A DNA stretch of 64,000 nucleotides from an uncultured Pseudomonadota bacterium. GTDB taxonomy: Bacteria; Myxococcota_A; UBA796; GCA-2862545. Location: positions 53,863 to 117,862 of the forward strand of contig CAJXTB010000021.1 of NCBI GenBank assembly GCA_913061235.1. Reading direction: 5' to 3'. Below, piece by piece: positions 17,500 through 25,299 of this stretch (its first letter is position 1; every line of letters begins with the position of its first letter). Both the position numbers and the translations under genes were made by a program. The notes beneath the pieces were generated by a model. That model was given only the letters and a program-made list of their open reading frames with translations, was not told where the DNA came from and did not search any database.

Positions 17500-18672
17500 T
17501 CACGGAGCGTGTTGTTGACTGGACCTGGATGAGTTGAGGTTGGCGAATTCCCCTTGAAGCGTAGATTGGTGGTCGCTGTGTGCGGTGCTGAGTGTGCGCG
17601 CCACCAAGGTCTGCACCGCTTGTTCGATGCCTGTGGCGGCTGTTGCCCGGTTTGTTCGAGACAGTCGGTCGGCGGCTTCTTGTAGCGTTGTTGCAGTCCC
17701 GACCGGGTCCAGCCATGCCGCATCCATGTGTCGTAAGACGCGCCATGCAGCGTGTTCGATGTCCTCTGTGGGGCCGTTGAGCGAGGCGCGCAGAAGCAGA
17801 ACCAGGGCCTGCCGTACCAAGAAATCAGGCCCACCCAACAAGTCTTCAAGGACCCGTAGCGCCTTGGTGCTTTCGCCGACGTCCAAGAGGGCCCCCGCAT
17901 GCGCGAGTGCGACGAACCCATGCGCCGCCTCGCTGGCACTTGTTGAGGAGAACGTTGTTGTAGCGGCCAGCGCATCTTGCGGACGACCGGCCCGCCGGTG
18001 CCACTCGGCCGTCACATAGGTCGCGAGGGCATCGACATAGGGTTCGAGCCGGAGCTCGTCTGGGGGTGTGCGCAGGAAGGTCGCGGCAGTGTCGAGGTCA
18101 CCGGCGACCACGTCTCCCCAGGCAAGACATAGCCCTGCCCAAGCCTCACCGAGCGGACTCTGAACCACGGACTCTCGCAGGGCGACCTTCTTTAAGGCAG
18201 CGCGCTGGGGCAAGATCTCAGACTGGCTACGCGCCCCCCGAATCAGGTCCACCAGCATCCAGCCGTCCGACGCCGACGGCCCCCATCTCCAGGGAATGGC
18301 GTTGGTAAGGAACACCAGAACATTGAACTGAGCCGCTCGGTCCAGCCACCAAACATCAGGACCTGCCCACAGCGCGAGTGCGAGCCCGACCTGCACGAGC
18401 AGTCCGCCTCCATAAAACCAACCGCGCTGGCGTGTTGTGGGGGTGATGGGAATCGCTACGCAGAAGCCACCGCCGAACACCCAGCGTCCAACCCAGACAA
18501 CTGCGCCACGAACGGTGCCGAGACGTATGAGTGGACGACCCATTCCGACTGCGAAGCTGGTGACCCGAAACCCGCCTCTTCGGGCGAATGCAGCGTGGCC
18601 GAGCTCGTGAAACAGCACGATGAGCGGTCCGTAGACATACAGCGCTGTGAGCTCCAACCACAACGGTGTCAT
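17500..18672 (-). CDS. M50-family (site-2-protease-like) membrane metalloprotease with C-terminal helical repeats
   Basis: 390 aa; ATG 18672 has GGAGG five bases upstream (ATG 18687 lacks one). Residue 22 begins the zinc motif HELGH inside the first membrane segment (PLIVLFHELGHAAFARRGG), and a second block NAIPWRWGPSASDGWMLVDLI near 120-140 supplies the NxxP...DG aspartate, together the M50 signature. Two or three further hydrophobic segments lie at about 65-115. The C-terminal part (about 170-370) is Ala/Leu-rich and TPR-like (AEWHRRAGRPQDALAA, AGALLDVGESTKALRVLEDLL). Such enzymes cleave within or near membranes to activate regulators. It lies upstream of the pseudokinase-like gene and is divergent from the beta-oxidation gene. 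Confidence 0.8.
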   Translation of the reverse strand: MTPLWLELTALYVYGPLIVLFHELGHAAFARRGGFRVTSFAVGMGRPLIRLGTVRGAVVWVGRWVFGGGFCVAIPITPTTRQRGWFYGGGLLVQVGLALALWAGPDVWWLDRAAQFNVLVFLTNAIPWRWGPSASDGWMLVDLIRGARSQSEILPQRAALKKVALRESVVQSPLGEAWAGLCLAWGDVVAGDLDTAATFLRTPPDELRLEPYVDALATYVTAEWHRRAGRPQDALAATTTFSSTSASEAAHGFVALAHAGALLDVGESTKALRVLEDLLGGPDFLVRQALVLLLRASLNGPTEDIEHAAWRVLRHMDAAWLDPVGTATTLQEAADRLSRTNRATAATGIEQAVQTLVARTLSTAHSDHQSTLQGEFANLNSSRSSQQHAP

Positions 18673-18734
18673 CCGGGCCTCCAGCATCGTCGTATCCAGT
18701 GGGATACCTCCAGCGCCGCTTCTTGGAGTGTGAC

Positions 18735-20795
18735 ATGGGTGTTCTCGACGGCAAGGTAGTTCTCATTACGGGTGCAGGCGGCGGAATCGGGCGAGCTCAC
18801 GCGCTCGCGATGGCCGCAGAAGGTGCAAAGGTCGTGGTCAATGACCTTGGAGGTACCCGAGATGGCGTCGGTGGTGACGCAGCCATGGCCGACCAGGTCG
18901 TTGCAGAGATTGTTGCCGCGGGAGGCCAAGCCGCGTCCAACTACGACTCCGTCACAGACTCTGACGGCTGTGCGCGCATGGTGCAGACCGCTGTCGATAC
19001 CTTCGGAAAGCTGGATGTCGTCGTCAACAACGCTGGCATCTTGCGGGACAAGACCTTCGCTAAGATGACGGATGCAGAGTGGCACCCAGTGTTGGACGTC
19101 CACCTGAACGGCACTCGGAATGTGTGTGCGGCCGCGTTGGACGCGCTGAAGGAATCGAAGGGCGCCATCATCAACACCACGTCGTACTCGGGCATGATCG
19201 GAAACTTTGGCCAGTCGAACTACGGCGCTGCCAAAGCCGGTACTTACGGGTTCTCACGGGTACTTGCGCTTGAGCTGCGCAAGTACGGAGTGTCGGTGAA
19301 CTGTGTCGCTCCCGTTGCCAAGACCCGCATGACTGAAGACATCGCCATGGTCGAAGACGACTGGGGCCCCGAGCACATCAGCCCCATCGTGGTCTACCTG
19401 GCGTCGGACAAGGGGGCGTCCCACACCGGCAAGGTGTTCGGCGTTCAAGGACAGCGCATCCACCTGTACGAAGTCAAGATGAACGACGGCGCTGAGAAGG
19501 CTGGCGACGCGCTGTGGACCGCTCAAGAGATCGATGCGGCAATGGACGAGATCACAGCCTGGGATGAGCCGGTAGTGACCACGGATTCGTCCGACGGCGA
19601 CGTGGTTAGCGACGTGTTCGCACACTTCCCCGCGGGATTCCGTGCCGCTGCTGCGGGAGAGTGGACGGCGGTGATTCACTGGGCCGTGAAGGGGGGCACC
19701 GATCAGACCCTGAACATCGGCTCGGGTGTCTGCACTGTCATTGCAGGCTTGTCTGGAACGGCGACCTGCACCATCAAGGTGTCCCGAGATGACCTGGTGG
19801 CCATGTTCACGGGCGAGCTGGACCCCCAGAAGGCATTCATGACGGGCAAGGCCGCAGCCGACAACATGGGCGACCTGATGAAGTTGGCGACTGCGTTCGA
19901 CTTTGGCAAGATTGAGAAGGCCTACAGGGGCAATGCAGCTGCCGCAGAGCCTGCGACGGATTCTTCAGAGGCAGAGCCAGCCGTGCGTGAGGTTCCAATC
20001 GGAAAGCGCTACGACGGCGGCTACCATCTGGTCGACCGCGATCTGTTCGCAGCGTATGCCGCGGCCACGAACGACACAAATCCGGCCTATCAAGGTGACG
20101 ATGCCGTGGCGCCGCCCATGTACCACGTCCGTGCATTTCACCCCTTGCTGATGAAGATGGCCACAGACCCGGCGCTGGAGCTTGATTTGCTTCGTTTGGT
20201 GCACGGTGAGCACGACATGCAGTTCCACCACACGCTCAAGCACGGAGACGTTCTTCAGGTGCGCGGCCAGCTGGAGTCCTTGGAGGAGAAGTCGTCTGGG
20301 CGCGTCGCGAAGTACCGCTTGTTCGGCTTTGTGGACGGCTCATTGGCTCTCGAAGGGGGCACGACCTTCTTTGTGCGTAGTGCCAAGAAGTCGAGTGGCA
20401 GCAAGGCGCCTCGTCCCACACCTCCTACTCCTCCTCCGGCTGACATCACGGTTTCCCAGGTGGTAGATGCGGACCAAGCGGACCGCTACGCTGTTGCGAG
20501 TGGCGACGACAACCCGATTCATGTCGACGAGACCACGGCAAGAGCTGCAGGGCTTCCGGGCGTCATTCTTCATGGTCTGTGCACGATGGCCTTTGCTCAG
20601 CGTGACCTGATTAATGAGGTTGCAGGTGGAGACCCTCGTAAGCTGAAGCGGCTAGGTGTTCGGTTCGCGAAGACTGTGTTTCCGGGCGACACATTGACGC
20701 TGAAGGTCTGGCGCGAGGGCTCAACTGTGTCCTTCGTGACCGAGAACAGCGACGGTAAGACGGTCATCGCAAATGGAGGGGCTGAAATTGGCTAA
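18735..20795 (+). CDS. Multifunctional beta-oxidation protein: 3-hydroxyacyl-CoA dehydrogenase (SDR) - SCP2 - enoyl-CoA hydratase 2 (MaoC)
   Basis: 686 aa; ATG 18735 has GGAG six bases upstream, whereas the frame open from 18666 would add unrelated residues. Domain 1 (1-235) is a short-chain dehydrogenase with TGAGGGIG at 12-19, NNAG at 98-101 and the triad S150, Y163, K167, most like peroxisomal MFE-2 (17beta-HSD4). Domain 2 (about 285-395) is an SCP2-type sterol/lipid carrier. Domain 3 is a double hotdog hydratase (about 418-550 and 570-686), with the catalytic GDDNPIHVD at 590-598 and GLPGVILHGLCTM. It would convert trans-2-enoyl-CoA to 3-ketoacyl-CoA via the (R)-hydroxy intermediate. The SCP2 domain sits between the enzymes, not at the C-terminus as in animal MFE-2. 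It is coupled to the next gene. Confidence 0.92.
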   Translation: MGVLDGKVVLITGAGGGIGRAHALAMAAEGAKVVVNDLGGTRDGVGGDAAMADQVVAEIVAAGGQAASNYDSVTDSDGCARMVQTAVDTFGKLDVVVNNAGILRDKTFAKMTDAEWHPVLDVHLNGTRNVCAAALDALKESKGAIINTTSYSGMIGNFGQSNYGAAKAGTYGFSRVLALELRKYGVSVNCVAPVAKTRMTEDIAMVEDDWGPEHISPIVVYLASDKGASHTGKVFGVQGQRIHLYEVKMNDGAEKAGDALWTAQEIDAAMDEITAWDEPVVTTDSSDGDVVSDVFAHFPAGFRAAAAGEWTAVIHWAVKGGTDQTLNIGSGVCTVIAGLSGTATCTIKVSRDDLVAMFTGELDPQKAFMTGKAAADNMGDLMKLATAFDFGKIEKAYRGNAAAAEPATDSSEAEPAVREVPIGKRYDGGYHLVDRDLFAAYAAATNDTNPAYQGDDAVAPPMYHVRAFHPLLMKMATDPALELDLLRLVHGEHDMQFHHTLKHGDVLQVRGQLESLEEKSSGRVAKYRLFGFVDGSLALEGGTTFFVRSAKKSSGSKAPRPTPPTPPPADITVSQVVDADQADRYAVASGDDNPIHVDETTARAAGLPGVILHGLCTMAFAQRDLINEVAGGDPRKLKRLGVRFAKTVFPGDTLTLKVWREGSTVSFVTENSDGKTVIANGGAEIG
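20775..20781 (+). promoter_or_regulatory. Strong ribosome binding site that selects a TTG start
   Basis: GGAGGGG lies six bases before TTG at 20788, within the last codons of the upstream beta-oxidation gene. An in-frame ATG at 20773 overlaps the Shine-Dalgarno itself and has no site of its own. The TTG is therefore the likelier start of the membrane protein gene. Confidence 0.7.
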
Positions 20796-21231
20796 CGACG
20801 AACGATGGGCCAAGCGCATTGGTATTGACGGCGTAGCTCTAGCCATGGTGATTCAGGCAGGGCTGGTGCTCGGAATCACGCTGGTGTTCATGGCGATTTA
20901 TGGCGTAATCACGACGCTCGTCGTCTTTAATGACCCGACGATTGACCCCGATGCTCGGCTATTTGTCGTGGCCGGTGTAGTCGCTGCGCTATCTTTCGCG
21001 GTGCTGATGGTCACTGCGTTCACCCTCCCTTATTTCGTGACCGCGTGGGGCCTGCGAGCGCGCAAGCCGTGGTCGCACCTCGCGGGACTCATCGTCTCTG
21101 GCCTCTCGCTGTCGAACTTCCCGTTCGGCATGATTGCGGGAATCATGGGCTTTGTGGTCCTGCTGGACAAAGACATCTCCGCTGAACTCAAGGGCTCGAC
21201 CGATGTTGAGCCACAAGGAAGCTCCGTATGA
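20788..21231 (+). CDS. Integral membrane protein of unknown function
   Basis: 147 aa from TTG 20788, chosen by the GGAGGGG site six bases upstream; it overlaps the previous stop by eight bases. There are three clear hydrophobic segments: about 18-46 (ALAMVIQAGLVLGITLVFMAIYG), 60-88 and 99-125, with a short acidic C-terminal tail. Soluble loops contain no known motif. The pattern is that of small DUF4064/DUF4870-like membrane proteins, but no family is assigned. Its stop overlaps the RNase HI start (ATGA), making a three-gene coupled unit with the beta-oxidation protein and rnhA. No functional link between those genes is obvious. Confidence 0.7.
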   Translation: MANDERWAKRIGIDGVALAMVIQAGLVLGITLVFMAIYGVITTLVVFNDPTIDPDARLFVVAGVVAALSFAVLMVTAFTLPYFVTAWGLRARKPWSHLAGLIVSGLSLSNFPFGMIAGIMGFVVLLDKDISAELKGSTDVEPQGSSV

Positions 21232-21989
21232 ACTGGTGTGAAGCAAAGTTCAAAGGCAAGAAAGTCTGGGTTGCCGTGGATTCCGACGGCATGCCGGATG
21301 CTGCGGGTGGCCGCGTTCCAATGCGCTACAGCAACAAGGAAGGGGCTACCATCTACAAGGGCGGTGCTAGCGGTATTATGCTTGTGGACGGCGCTAAACC
21401 CACTTCCATGCCCGATGGTGTCGATGCGGACTCACGGCCCAAGAAGGCCAAGACCGGTGCTAAGAAAGGCAGTGGCTTCGGCAAGGCCGGTACCCGAACG
21501 GCCGCACAGGCTGCGATGGCCGCTGGCGCATTCCGGGAGCTGCTCGCGTCTCTGCCAGAGACCACGGTTCGCGCCTACACAGACGGTGGCTGCAAGGGCA
21601 ATCCAGGCCCAGCGGGTGCGGGTGCTCGGGTAGAGCTACCGGACGGTCGAATTGGTGAGGCGTGTGCGTCACTCGGACGCGGTACCAACAACATCGCCGA
21701 GCTCGCTGCTGTGGGCCTAGCCATGGACCTTCTGGAGTCGAAGGACGTAGACCGACAGACCGCCGTCGCGCTGTTCAGCGATAGTAGCTACACCAACGGT
21801 GTCCTCGTGAAGAACTGGAAGGCGAAGAAGAATACCGAGCTCATCATGGGCTTGCGTGAGCGCCTGAAAGCTTGGCCTAACCTCACCATCTACTGGGTAG
21901 CTGGGCATGTCGGGGTTGCGGGCAACGAGCGCGCCGACCGACTGGCAGACGCCGGAATTCAAGGTCGTAGCGAGCACCACTGGAGCTAG
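21228..21989 (+). CDS. rnhA: Ribonuclease HI with N-terminal extension
   Basis: 253 aa. The RNase HI domain occupies about 114-250 and keeps all catalytic acids: D119 in YTDGGCKGNPGP, E158 in NNIAELAA, D185 in FSDSSY and D237 in ADRLAD, plus His227 in VAGHVG. It degrades RNA in RNA:DNA hybrids. The first 110 residues are extra: a beta-like module (EAKFKGKKVWVAVDSDG, then ATIYKGGAS) followed by a Lys/Ala-rich linker (KKAKTGAKKGSGFGKAG). That module is not the usual eukaryotic hybrid-binding domain, though it may play that part. The start overlaps the previous stop (ATGA). Its stop abuts, with no base between, the stop of the convergent rnhB. Confidence 0.93.
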   Translation: MNWCEAKFKGKKVWVAVDSDGMPDAAGGRVPMRYSNKEGATIYKGGASGIMLVDGAKPTSMPDGVDADSRPKKAKTGAKKGSGFGKAGTRTAAQAAMAAGAFRELLASLPETTVRAYTDGGCKGNPGPAGAGARVELPDGRIGEACASLGRGTNNIAELAAVGLAMDLLESKDVDRQTAVALFSDSSYTNGVLVKNWKAKKNTELIMGLRERLKAWPNLTIYWVAGHVGVAGNERADRLADAGIQGRSEHHWS

Positions 21990-22619
21990 CTAGGCGAGGC
22001 TCTGCTGGGAACACAAGCGCACAGTCTCCCAGCGGGTTCGCACGAACGACGGCCACGGCTCTCCGGTCTTGGACCACTCTGTGAGCCACGCCCGCACCTT
22101 TGGGTCTGACGGATAGCCGCTGCCAATGGTGCCGTAGGTCTCTGCGTGCTCGGCGAGCAGCAGGTCGCGCGTGGTCTTCGCGAAGATGCTGGCCGCACCT
22201 ACAATTGGGTAGGTGTTGTCGGCCTTTGGCTCCATGATCCAAGTCGTTGGCCCGCCCGGACCTACGCGAGCCTTGAGCCGGTCGATGGTCTTGGGAATCG
22301 TGGATGGATGGCCGAGGGCGTCGATGATGACGGTGTCTGGCTTCCAGGTACGAACCAGATCTACGATGACGTCCTCTTCCAGTGTGTTGAGGTTTCCGAC
22401 ATCGATCTGGGCGGGGGTCACGCAGCGAACATCGAACTGTCCTGCGTCTGCGAGCTTGGCCCGCGCGGCGACGCGTCGTTTGTGGCTGAGCTTCTTCGAG
22501 TCTGCCGCACCGCTGGCCTTGAGCAGCTCGTCATCGAGGACTTCTTGGAAGAATCCCCCAATGACGAGGTCGCCAAAGACACAGCCGCGTCCTGCTTCAT
22601 CGATTCCTAGGACACGCAT
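21990..22619 (-). CDS. rnhB: Ribonuclease HII of archaeal/eukaryotic style
   Basis: 209 aa; ATG 22619 overlaps the stop of the HEAT-repeat gene (TAATG). Motifs: GIDEAGRG at 5-12 (two catalytic acids), DSKKLS, TVIIDALG (third acid) and PKADNTYPIVGAASIFAKTTRD. The C-terminal region reads GSGYPSDPKVRAWL and then PSFVRTRWETV. This matches archaeal RNase HII and eukaryotic RNASEH2A (GSGYPxDPxTxxWL...PxxVRxSWxT) and not the usual bacterial RnhB ending (GYGTxxH...GxSPxHR). It cleaves at ribonucleotides in DNA. The divergent type beside a bacterial-type rnhA suggests horizontal origin or an old lineage-specific replacement. Confidence 0.92.
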   Translation of the reverse strand: MRVLGIDEAGRGCVFGDLVIGGFFQEVLDDELLKASGAADSKKLSHKRRVAARAKLADAGQFDVRCVTPAQIDVGNLNTLEEDVIVDLVRTWKPDTVIIDALGHPSTIPKTIDRLKARVGPGGPTTWIMEPKADNTYPIVGAASIFAKTTRDLLLAEHAETYGTIGSGYPSDPKVRAWLTEWSKTGEPWPSFVRTRWETVRLCSQQSLA

Positions 22620-23824
22620 TACGAAACTCCGAGGTCCGCCAGTGCAGCCTTGGCCGCTTCTTGAATGGTGGCGTTTTTGGACTGGGTGAGGGGAGTGAGC
22701 CACTGACCAGCCATGTGAACCATGTCCAGGCGCTTTGTGGCGTGAGTGACCGCCTCGATAGCGCTGGTGACCACCTCCGGCTCGGAGTCATGAAGAAGTT
22801 TTGAGAGCTGTGGAAGTACCGCGGGGCCGCCGAGGTGAGCCACTGCGAGCACGGACGCGCTGCGGACATCGGGGTGCGCGTCTTGCAGCCGTCGACGAAG
22901 GTCACCGACCATTGCCTTGAGGCCTAGGTGTGTGGCCGCCCGCGCGCCACCAACTCCTAAGAGTGCAGAGGCTCCGGCACGGTACTCACGAATCGCGCTT
23001 CGCACATCAGCCTCCGGAAGTTCCGCCAACGCAGCCCGCGTATCCGCGTCAGAGTCGTTGGCTCCGAGTGCTGTCAGCAAGTCCGTTGGTTGCGGGGACG
23101 CTTTCGCAGGTGGCAGCTCGGCGGGCGTCTCGGGTGCGAGGGGCTCGTTGGCCGACGTGGGCTCAGCTCGCGGCGCAGTGGTGGGCAAATCTGCGGTGGA
23201 TGACAGAGGCGTTTGTGGGGTTGGATCAGGATGCGCTTCGCTAGATGGAACCCACGGCATCGGATTGTTGCGGGAAAGCAACCCTTCAATGCGGTCAAGA
23301 GCCTCTGATGCACTCTGACGTACGAATTCAGATGCATCATCCTTGGCCAAGTCACGCAGCTGGAGCTTCACCACTGGCCCCGCGATGTACCCAAGGAGGT
23401 GTGCAGCAGCTGCGCGAACCCGGGCGTTGCGTGAAGAGAGTAGTGAACGGACTCGGGTTGTGGCGGTTCGTTCTGTCTTTCGCGTGAGGATTGCCAAGAC
23501 ATGCAGCGATAGATCCGCGTCGTCATCACAAAGAAAGGCTCGGACGATGGGCATGCCCGATTCACCATTTTCTTCACCGATACTCAGCGCCTCTCTGCGA
23601 ATCGAGACGTCAGGGTCGGATGAAAATCCTGCAAGCCATTCCAGTCCTCCGCGTGGAATCATGCTTTTCGACACGGCGAGGGCATTGCGTCGCTCCTCTA
23701 GAGTGCCGCCGCGCTGGGCGTCGACGACTCGCTGCCGCATTGCGCCAACAAGGCGCGGGTCGGCGGGTACTTCGGCTTTTCCCGATGCTAGTTCAGCGAA
23801 CAGGGCGTCGTGGGACTCAGACAT
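22619..23824 (-). CDS. HEAT-repeat protein of unknown function
   Basis: 401 aa; the second of two adjacent ATGs (23824) has GGAG five bases upstream. No signal peptide. Two blocks of HEAT/armadillo-like helical pairs (about 45-190: DPDVSIRREALSIGEENG, NARVRAAAAHLLGYIAG, ASEFVRQSASEALDRI; and about 310-400: HPDVRSASVLAVAHLGG, EPEVVTSAIEAVTHA, NATIQEAAKAALADLG) flank a Pro/Thr/Glu-rich linker (about 195-265). These folds are scaffolds for protein or nucleic-acid binding. It is coupled with rnhB by TAATG. It is divergent from the nqr operon; the 119-bp gap at 23825-23943 should hold promoters for both. Confidence 0.72.
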   Translation of the reverse strand: MSESHDALFAELASGKAEVPADPRLVGAMRQRVVDAQRGGTLEERRNALAVSKSMIPRGGLEWLAGFSSDPDVSIRREALSIGEENGESGMPIVRAFLCDDDADLSLHVLAILTRKTERTATTRVRSLLSSRNARVRAAAAHLLGYIAGPVVKLQLRDLAKDDASEFVRQSASEALDRIEGLLSRNNPMPWVPSSEAHPDPTPQTPLSSTADLPTTAPRAEPTSANEPLAPETPAELPPAKASPQPTDLLTALGANDSDADTRAALAELPEADVRSAIREYRAGASALLGVGGARAATHLGLKAMVGDLRRRLQDAHPDVRSASVLAVAHLGGPAVLPQLSKLLHDSEPEVVTSAIEAVTHATKRLDMVHMAGQWLTPLTQSKNATIQEAAKAALADLGVS

Positions 23825-23943
23825 CATGGCTCCAGCGCAAACGAGATCGGACAACAGTCTCGTCAAGCTACCACCGATAGCGCTGCTGGACGGGTCGGTA
23901 GAATGGACTATGAGGGCCGTCCTTAATTGGAGGGTCAGAGCGC

Positions 23944-25299
23944 ATGCCACAACACGTCGTGAAGCGCGGTCTCGACATCCCCATCGCTGGTCGGGCAACA
24001 GGCGCTATCGTCGATCTGCCCGTCCCGGATGCTGTCGCATACACCCCAACAGAGTTCGCAGGGGTCATTCCCCGGATTGTCGCAAAGCCAGGCACGAAAG
24101 TTCGTGCCGGTGATGTGCTGTTCCACGACAAGACGCACACGGAGATGGTCTTCCTCTCCCCGGTCTGTGGAACGGTTCGTGAGGTTCGCCGCGGCGAACG
24201 TCGCGTCATCACCGACTACATCGTTGATGTAGACGGCACCGAGACGGCGAGCTTTCCTACATTCACTGCAGCGCAGATCCAGGGCATGTCCCGGGAAGAA
24301 GCGCGGTCAGCCATCTTGGCCGGCGGACTCTGGGCGGCGATTCGCACCCGTCCGCTGTCTTTGATTGCCGACCCAGCTGTCGTGCCTCAGAGCATCGTTG
24401 TCTCGGCCACCGAGACCGGTCCGCTCCAGCCTGGCGCCGACGTGTTGCTTGACGCCACGGACAAGGACGCTCTCCAAGCGGGCTTGGTCGCATTGAAGGC
24501 GCTCACTGACGGAACGGTGTTCTTCACCTCCCCCGCCGGTCACTCCCATCCAGCTCTGCAAGGGCTGTCGGGCGTGGAAGAGCACACCTTCAAGGGACCA
24601 CACCCTGCTGGTGACTCCGTTGTCCAGGTCAACCTGGTGGATCCGCCACGCGGCGCCGGTCAGGTCTGGTACGTCAGCGCTTGGGATGCCGCTCGCATTG
24701 GAAAGCTCCTTCTTGAGGGCGTCTTCCCAGCACAGCGCGTCTATGCCGCTGTCGGCGCTGGCTGTAAGAATCCTCGATTCGTACGCACCGTACTTGGCGC
24801 ACCCGTTGCCCACGTCGCCGGCGAAGTCATTCCCGAAGACGTACGCTGGATTCGTGGCTCCGTGCTCACGGGCGACGCGACGAGCTCGGACCGCTGGATG
24901 TCCTACTACCGCAACGCCATTCACGTGCTTCCGAACGAAGTGAAGCGTGAGCTGTTTGGCTGGACCATGCCGCAGCTAGGTCGCTACAGCTTCCATCGTG
25001 CGTTCTTGTCCGGCTTCTTCGGAGGCGGCAAGCCGCGTGACCTGCGTCCCGGCATCTTTGGTGGTCACCGCGGAATGGTACCCATCGGCGTGTACCGCAA
25101 GGTAGTCGCAACACCAGATATTGACGTTCCTTTCTTGTTCAAGTCCATTTCGGCTGGGGACATCGAAGAGAGCGTTGAACTCGGAATGTTGGACATGTCA
25201 GAGGAAGAGGCCGCTCTTTGCACCTTCATCTGCCCGTCCAAAATCGAATTTGACGAGATGCTGCGCAGCGGTGTCCGTCAGTACATCAAGGAGGCGTGA
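23944..25299 (+). CDS. nqrA: Na+-translocating NADH:quinone oxidoreductase subunit A
   Basis: 451 aa, GGAGGG nine bases before the ATG. Peripheral subunit of the Na+-NQR pump, implicated in quinone interaction. The N-terminus VKRGLDIPIAGRA and the barrel-sandwich-like region GVIPRIVAKPGTKVRAGDVLFHDK are family hallmarks, as are GPHPAGDSVVQVNLVDPP and FLSGFFGGG. Length agrees with known NqrA (about 445 aa). First gene of six in nqrABCDEF; the start of nqrB overlaps its stop. The leader contains TAGAAT about 50 bases before the ATG, a possible -10 element, without a convincing -35 box. Confidence 0.97.
   Translation: MPQHVVKRGLDIPIAGRATGAIVDLPVPDAVAYTPTEFAGVIPRIVAKPGTKVRAGDVLFHDKTHTEMVFLSPVCGTVREVRRGERRVITDYIVDVDGTETASFPTFTAAQIQGMSREEARSAILAGGLWAAIRTRPLSLIADPAVVPQSIVVSATETGPLQPGADVLLDATDKDALQAGLVALKALTDGTVFFTSPAGHSHPALQGLSGVEEHTFKGPHPAGDSVVQVNLVDPPRGAGQVWYVSAWDAARIGKLLLEGVFPAQRVYAAVGAGCKNPRFVRTVLGAPVAHVAGEVIPEDVRWIRGSVLTGDATSSDRWMSYYRNAIHVLPNEVKRELFGWTMPQLGRYSFHRAFLSGFFGGGKPRDLRPGIFGGHRGMVPIGVYRKVVATPDIDVPFLFKSISAGDIEESVELGMLDMSEEEAALCTFICPSKIEFDEMLRSGVRQYIKEA

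Noticed and set aside
22917..23318. 133-aa forward frame in the HEAT-repeat gene
   Set aside because: Antisense shadow of the Pro/Thr-rich linker.
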